NCBI GenBank assembly: GCA_031472005.1
Contig: PZJY01000005.1
Location: 2,728,001-2,792,000, forward strand
DNA length: 64,000 nucleotides
Reading direction: 5' to 3'
Origin: Tetracladium setigerum
Lineage: Eukaryota > Ascomycota > Leotiomycetes > Helotiales
The notes under the pieces are model-generated. The model was not told the origin of the DNA. It did no database searches and saw only the letters and a program-made list of their open reading frames with translations. The position numbers and the translations under genes were made by a program. Positions within the stretch are counted from its first letter, which is position 1, and the number at the start of each line of letters is the position of its first letter. Positions 58,801-64,000 of this stretch are shown piece after piece.

Positions 58801-60835
58801 AATTGATCCAACGGCAATATCCTCATATTGCGGTCGGCTTTTGACGAAATATGGTTCGCGATTGAAGATACCGAAGCCAGGGTATGTGAGACTCGGATCT
58901 GGAGTAGGGATATCGTCGACCCTCCACTGTCCGTATTGTGTACCTTGCCAATACAAGTTTCCGTAGACTGCAAAGTCGACATACATGCCCGTCATGGCGA
59001 TTGGTTCTCCACTCGTGAATGCCACCATGGTTGTAGCACCCACTGTAACCAGGTTCTGCAGAGTGATGATACTAGTATCCAGAATCGTTTTCTGCATGAC
59101 ATTAGACTTTATAAGGGTTGGAACACCGTTGAAAAAGCTGTCCATCACATAAATCGAGCCTGGAGGTTGTTCTGCTGGGTTTTCAGGATTAAGAAGGAGG
59201 ATTCCAATAGGGGTATCGAGTATGAAGAGATTTGACCAAGTCCAGCCCCAATCCCAAAGCAAGCAGATCGCACTCTTCTTTTGCGAAGTGAACTCGAAGT
59301 TTCGAACCGTGTACTGTTGATTTCCTCCGTCTAGAAGGATCAATTAGCAAGGTGTTCGAGCGTCTGGGAATCTCAATCATACAAAGTCCATATTCTCCGC
59401 CTGACATATACACGTCTGACATAAAACCTACAAACGCACAAGTCAGCTCAACCAAAAAAAGGTCAGTCATCTAACTAAGATAAAATAGCGACTCATTATA
59501 TATCACGGTTGGAGTACTGACCTCCGCTACCATTTTCGGTAAACATTCCCATTTGGGTGGTTCCAGCAGCTGTGCTCGCATAGATGAAGACGTTTGTCAA
59601 GGAAGTCGCTTGCGCAACTTGCCAATGAAGACCGGCCACCTTAAGCGTGGTGGTATCTCTAACATCAATAACGAAGTTTCGGACTTGACGATGGAAATTT
59701 GATTGAACAATGTACCATTGGTCACCGTTTTGACCTGGCTCGTAGACGTTGGTTTGGATTGCACCTAAAATTCTTAATTCCATGTTTTTAGATCCAACGA
59801 TGCGGACTTACCAAGACCAACGAACAGTTTCGAGGTTTTGATAATTGGCATATTGTTAGCCTAATTTCGGCGTCAGTCACTGCAAATTTATTTGCGAAGA
59901 TGGAGAAAATCTTACATTGCCGACAAGCTGAGAGTAGCTATAATTTATGAATGATTAGTTTCACGTCACTTAATGATAAATCCTGAAGTACTTACTAGTA
60001 TGCATCGATTGGAGCTGAAATGAGATATGTGCCTGGAGGAAAATAGATCAAGGTAGCCTTGATTGTAGAAGACAAGCAATCAAAACCACAGTTGTTGCCC
60101 GATTTGATCGCTGCATTGATCGCTTTCTAGAAAAATATGAGCAACTTATATAAATCCGGGAAGAAGTTCTGACTGTATCATCTGTAACACCATCCCCCTT
60201 AACACCCCATTTCGGGTCTCCGAGATTTCGAAATACCTAAACTGTTCAGTATCAAACACTTGCCCTGTGGTATTCATATTTCATACCTGATAGGATGGAT
60301 CGCTTCCCATTGCTGCCCTCCCTGTGTGGGCAATTTCTTGCACCCAGTATGGAGTGGCTGATCTCTTCTTATTGCTAGAATGATCGTCAATCCTCTTGAG
60401 TTTCGTAGGCTGCGGGTAGATAGAGTGCAACGTCCCGTTTGCAAGTTTATTAGAAGCATCGTGTTCTGCAAGAAGTTTGGCTGCAGCTAGCACAGTGGAA
60501 TTCAAAATAGGAGCATCCGGTTCGTCCGCTCTCTTCACTCTAGTAGTTCGGCCACCCTCAGGCGGCACCGTATAGATATTCTTCATGGGATGATCGAATC
60601 TGTATTGATTATATTCACCCTGTTTTTTGACAGCATCTTCAACGAGCTTTTGAGCTTCTCGAAGATCATAACTCGAGACATTCTGACGTCTGTAAATAGG
60701 AGGATTTGCAAGAGCACGTCTTTGGTGCTGAAGGTAGGTCGGTCGCTCTATTCTTGAAAGTGTAGCAAGAGATGTCGCAACAAAGAAGCAAAGGAATGTA
60801 AGAAGTAAACGCTGCGAGCTCAAGAAAAGAGCCAT
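55820..60835 (-). CDS. Secreted GH55 beta-1,3-glucanase fused to a killer-toxin-chitinase-type C-terminal module, one frame break
   Basis: It should hydrolyse beta-1,3-glucan outside the cell. Fourteen minus-strand exons: 60287-60835, 60174-60236, 59996-60126, 59916-59937, 59812-59860, 59522-59764, 59383-59427, 58730-59330, 58277-58596, 58141-58173, 57729-58004, 57319-57646, 56359-57246, 55820-56263. The start at 60835 gives a signal peptide (MALFLSSQRLLLTFLCFFVA). A propeptide follows, ending at a dibasic site (NKKR before SATPYWVQEI). Two beta-helix halves each open with the GDGVTDDT motif, and the catalytic region spans roughly residues 180-760. The last three exons are not GH55. They carry many cysteines, a predicted hydrophobic pair (LLLMILGIIFLVIPFVGPL; VAEAGNTALAITEIV) and match what I know of the C-terminal module of fungal killer-toxin-like GH18 chitinases. 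One G-run break at about 56191-56194 separates the final part. With one base there, exon sum is 3993 nt. Confidence 0.82.
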
Positions 60836-61593
60836 TGTGAGTTGAATGAGTGACTGTGCTAGGAGCAAATACAAGTTGATAAATATTATGAAGGATGAGA
60901 AAACAGAGTGAAGCAAAGACTTGAGCCATAAGATCACATACGATGAGAAGGAGTTTCTAGCCGTTTGTTTTTTCTCGCTTCGAGCGTGCCCAAGTGTGTG
61001 TCCAGCGAAGAGGGGTGGTTTTCGAATACGCCAAGAAACTGAGGATTGTCCGGACAGGGTCATCATGCAGGGCAGGTACATATTGTCCTTCCCCTGCATT
61101 GCTGCAGAAGATAACCCTACACCAACTAGCGCAAGACATTTACCAGAGAACAAGGATGAAAATTTCAATATTTCTCTGGTCCTTGCAATGTAGGATTATC
61201 GTGATGGCAAGAAACCAACATCTTCAATTCAGCCGGCAATCCATTTGCAATCTCGTTGCTCCGACTACGGTTCGGGTGCAATAGAAAGAACAAACTAGTG
61301 CTTGAACTATGAAAAAGATTCGCCGGAGTAAGAATGTGACTGCATGGAAAATAAAATTGTCTTGTCAGGGATGCATTTGTTAATTTGTTAAATCACGTTG
61401 AAGGAAATGCGTGTGCCAGCTTCAATATCGTAGTCAATAGACATACTCCTTATTCAGAACCCATGTGGAAACTCAAAACCTGTTGACTGGACCCCTCTCA
61501 AGTTTCGACATAATTCATAACTCAAATTCGATCATATTGTTTCACTCTTTGTCCCAGATATTGTTCTGCTTTTTTCTGTGAACAGCAATCAGA
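60836..61593. promoter_or_regulatory. Divergent promoter between two secreted cell-wall genes
   Basis: GH55 (minus) and the Ser/Thr-rich protein (plus) start 758 bp apart and diverge, so they probably share control elements. A long frame continuous with the GH55 start (to 61168) is open here but has no signal-like or domain-like content. I single out no specific site. Confidence 0.45.
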
Positions 61594-63322
61594 ATGAACT
61601 TTCTACTCAATATTCTTTTCGTCGCGTTTGGCTTGTTTTCCACTGTTCTTGGTCATGGAAATCACCAAGGGAATGCTCTCAAGAGGAGGCATCGCCATGA
61701 ACATCATGCACGACACGAAAATGTATTGGGAGAGCGCCAACTTGTACCAATTGGCCCGAGTCCTTCCTCTGCGTCTCCTTCTTCAACAAGTGTAACAGTA
61801 ACTTCTCGTTCGACCATTACTACAACTACCTCTCGAACAATGAGCTCAACGGTAACTTCGCCATCAACCACCACAGCATTTACAACAAATGGTCCTTCAG
61901 ATCCTTGTAAGTATCGTGAATCTCAAGTTACACACGTTCTTTTCATAAATGAGTGTTCTGTCAGAACAACCGCAGAGATCTGAGAACTTCCAACCCACTT
62001 TCAAGTCAAGACTATACTGACTCAACTTCTTTTATAGTAATCGTTACCACGACTTTCACCGCTTCTGGCGCATGTACAACTGGTGGGCTGACGATTATGG
62101 CTGCAGCTACGGCGTATATTTGGCAGAATTTCATCTTCCCAGCACCGAATTTGATATACAGTTCCTGCTATCCAAGCCAATTTGGAGCCAGTATAACATC
62201 TCAGCTTGCGGCTCAATCGGCGGGTGTTGCTGATATTCCTCCATTCAAGAAATTGATTTGTCCCAAGTCATGGACTGACTTCAAGTTCAATTCTACTTAT
62301 CATATCTGTTGCCCAGGGTAGGCTTCTCCTGTGCAGACTCCACAGTAGTAGTCCCAAACTAACTTTTCAACAGAGGGTTTGGAGCACAAATGCCTGAACG
62401 TTCCAACACTCAGCGCCCCGGAAGAGGCGCTGCCTGTACGTCTTATATCTTTCCTGAATACCACATAGACATAACTAGTTTTGATGCCATGGGTTCCACC
62501 TCTATCATCGCTACGACTGCCCCACCAGGAGGCAGAATGGTGTATGCCCATGCTTTCGATGGTGGAGTTGTATCAGCTGGACCTGTGAGCTCAACATCGG
62601 TACCATCCACAACCACTTCGGTTTCTACACGACTGCCTACAACAAGTTCAATATCTTCCCAATTGCCTACGACGACTTCGGCATCTTCTTCAAGTACGAG
62701 ACTTTCAATCTCCTCAACAACACTCATAATCACGACAACAATCATTTCGACGACTATCTCTCTATCAACCACCAAGCTCTCTTCCAGCACCACAGCTTCC
62801 ACGACGAAAGTGACCACTTCAAGCCAGATCACTTCCTCAGCAACCACATCCAAACCTCCTTCATCCACACTCCCTCCTACGACGACTATCAAACCTACAA
62901 CAACGGCAGCTAGCACGACTAAACTTTCAACTACGACATCTTTAACCACAAAGCCTCCAACTACGACGACTAAGCCTCCAACGACGACCACAAAATCCTC
63001 AACAACTACAACAAAACCTCCAACCCCCACCACCAAAACTACCACTACAATTGTCCCTGTCCCAACTGGTTGTACTGGCGGAACAGGAGCCGGTAATGCG
63101 CTCGGTCTTTGTGGATTTGCTTGTGGTTATAACTATTGTCCACTGCCATGTTCCTGTCAATTTACAGGTCCAATTCAACCCCCTCCACCAGCGAACTCGC
63201 CAGTTGGTTATCCACTTTACCAAACCGAGGCGAACCTTTTGGGCCTTTGCTCTTTTTCGTGTACAAGAGGATATTGTCCACCAACTGCATGTACTAATGT
63301 TCGTCCGCCGTGGGTTGTTTAA
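61594..63322 (+). CDS. Secreted Ser/Thr-rich protein with duplicated Cys-rich glucan-binding-like module
   Basis: Exons are 61594-61906, 62038-62317 and 62374-63322, giving 513 aa exactly in frame. The signal peptide (MNFLLNILFVAFGLFSTVLG) is followed by a His/Arg-rich segment with a dibasic KRR. The central part is a conserved-looking globular region (TFTASGACTTGGLTIMAAAT ... FNSTYHICCPGGFGAQ ... ACTSYIFPEYHIDITSFDAM). A long Thr/Ser linker follows, likely O-glycosylated. The C-terminus has two related modules, LGLCGFACGYNYCPLPCSC and LGLCSFSCTRGYCPPTACT. These resemble the short cysteine modules (CBM24-like) attached to fungal alpha-1,3-glucanases, so glucan binding is likely but not proven. 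No catalytic domain is present. It sits head-to-head with the GH55 gene. Confidence 0.75.
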
Positions 63323-64000
63323 GGTAGCTGTTAGAAGATGGTTAGGAAAGTGGGCGGGGAGGTTTCTTTTCGCCAAAGTCTTGGCATTTGTATCTACCTA
63401 CGTACGACTACTCTCTATAATTCTGGTTCACGGAGCTTCAAAGCTTGCATACGTAGTACAATGTAACAGCTCTTATTTTTTTTCTTAGCTTTTGCATCTC
63501 GTGAAATGTTCTTACAATGCCAGATGCATGTGTGTTCACAAAAGACTGCCCAGATAGGCAGAGCCTCCCAAAATCTGCAATTTACCCGACTCCAGATACC
63601 AAAATATTAAGTCCATTTTTGTGCAACACTCATTGAATGCAAGCATGAATCCAGTGGAAGTGATGCCCCTGAGAAAACGAGACGCGCCGTCCAATATCAG
63701 AGGACAGTAATCAACACCAGATCTCATGCCACAAAGTGTCAAAGTCTTCAGGGGTGGGAAGCTTTGCTCACATGCTTGACCTCTCAAGCATTAGCAAGGC
63801 AACCGAAGTATTCCGGAAGCTGAGCCAGATTCGGCTGAGACTTTTTGTGGCAAGCCATCATATCTTCCTATACTACCGGTATGTCCCAAGGTTACAGTAA
63901 CTTCGGCTGAATCCTAACCTGTTGCCTACACAACAGAAGCAGAGAGTAAGAAAGTATGAGAACGCGGAGTAGTCCGTGTTGGTGTTTCTTTTATACAAAA
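63323..64000. other. 3' flank to the right edge
   Basis: A minus-strand frame (63536-63787) contains FPPLKTLTLCGMRSGVDYCP, which has the flavour of fungal F-box/LRR tails. A small upstream frame from about 63861 (MACHKKSQPNLAQLPEYFG) could be an earlier exon. Without a splice pair I do not call a gene. Confidence 0.3.

Noticed and set aside
4350..60835. Programmed ribosomal frameshifting as the cause of the frame breaks
   Set aside because: No shared slippery heptamer or downstream structure is visible, and the affected genes are unrelated; the shared feature is a G/C run.
4350..60835. Repeat-induced point mutation as the cause of the frame breaks
   Set aside because: RIP makes C-to-T substitutions, not one-base losses, and the neighbouring codons are intact.
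62443..63045. 200-codon minus-strand Val/Glu-rich open frame
   Set aside because: It is the shadow of the Thr/Ser-repeat linker on the plus strand (ACN repeats read as GTN on the reverse).
19000..64000. Secondary-metabolite cluster
   Set aside because: An AcpS-type transferase, an MFS transporter, an alcohol dehydrogenase and a Zn2Cys6 factor are present, but they are far apart and no PKS, NRPS, terpene synthase or P450 is seen.
1..64000. CRISPR array or bacterial-type operon
   Set aside because: Introns, spacing and gene families are eukaryotic; the repeats seen are microsatellites or short tandems.

Overview
The window is nuclear DNA of a filamentous ascomycete (Pezizomycotina). The case rests on short spliceosomal introns (about 45-190 nt, GT-AG with a few GC-AG), fungus-specific families (Zn2Cys6 factor, HET domain, R3H-associated N-terminal domain, siderophore MFS transporter, fungal CorA-like and Cupin_5 proteins, GH55 and PL9 with CBM1) and gene spacing of 0.5-2.5 kb. 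The enzyme set would suit a plant-associated or saprotrophic leotiomycete, but I cannot name a species from sequence alone. No rRNA, tRNA, CRISPR array or intact transposon was recognised.

Layout. 0-44 kb is mostly conserved or housekeeping: a PlsB-like glycerolipid acyltransferase (cut by the left edge), POP4 of RNase P/MRP, a Zn2Cys6 regulator, ASA1 (WD40), a zinc alcohol dehydrogenase, a small membrane protein, an F-box protein, a CorA-like protein, phosphomevalonate kinase (ERG8), a large PPR protein, a Ser-rich protein, an AcpS-type phosphopantetheinyl transferase, a DUF1774-like membrane protein, a secreted leucine aminopeptidase (LAP1), an R3H-associated protein and a siderophore transporter. 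44-64 kb is accessory: an uncertain ORF, a region with coding-like traces on both strands, a GNAT acetyltransferase, a PL9 pectate lyase with CBM1, an orphan dsRBD-like protein, a HET-domain protein, a graveyard with a decayed Cupin_5 gene and a decayed C2H2 gene, and a divergent pair of secreted carbohydrate-related genes: a 14-exon GH55 beta-1,3-glucanase with an unusual C-terminal module, and a Ser/Thr-rich protein with a duplicated Cys-rich glucan-binding-like module.

Two points stand out. First, five otherwise intact conserved genes (Zn2Cys6 factor, ASA1, AcpS, R3H-associated, GH55) together carry eight reading-frame breaks. Each is cured by exactly one extra G/C within or beside a G or C run, after which each spliced CDS length is a multiple of three. 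A sixth gene, CorA-like, carries a similar one-base break without a clear run. Homopolymer under-calling in the assembly explains this better than five independent pseudogenes, and automatic annotation would split or truncate these genes. Second, the GH55 enzyme is joined in the same reading frame model to the C-terminal module I know from fungal killer-toxin-like class V (GH18) chitinases. This is an architecture worth a domain search, and it sits head-to-head with a second secreted cell-wall protein.
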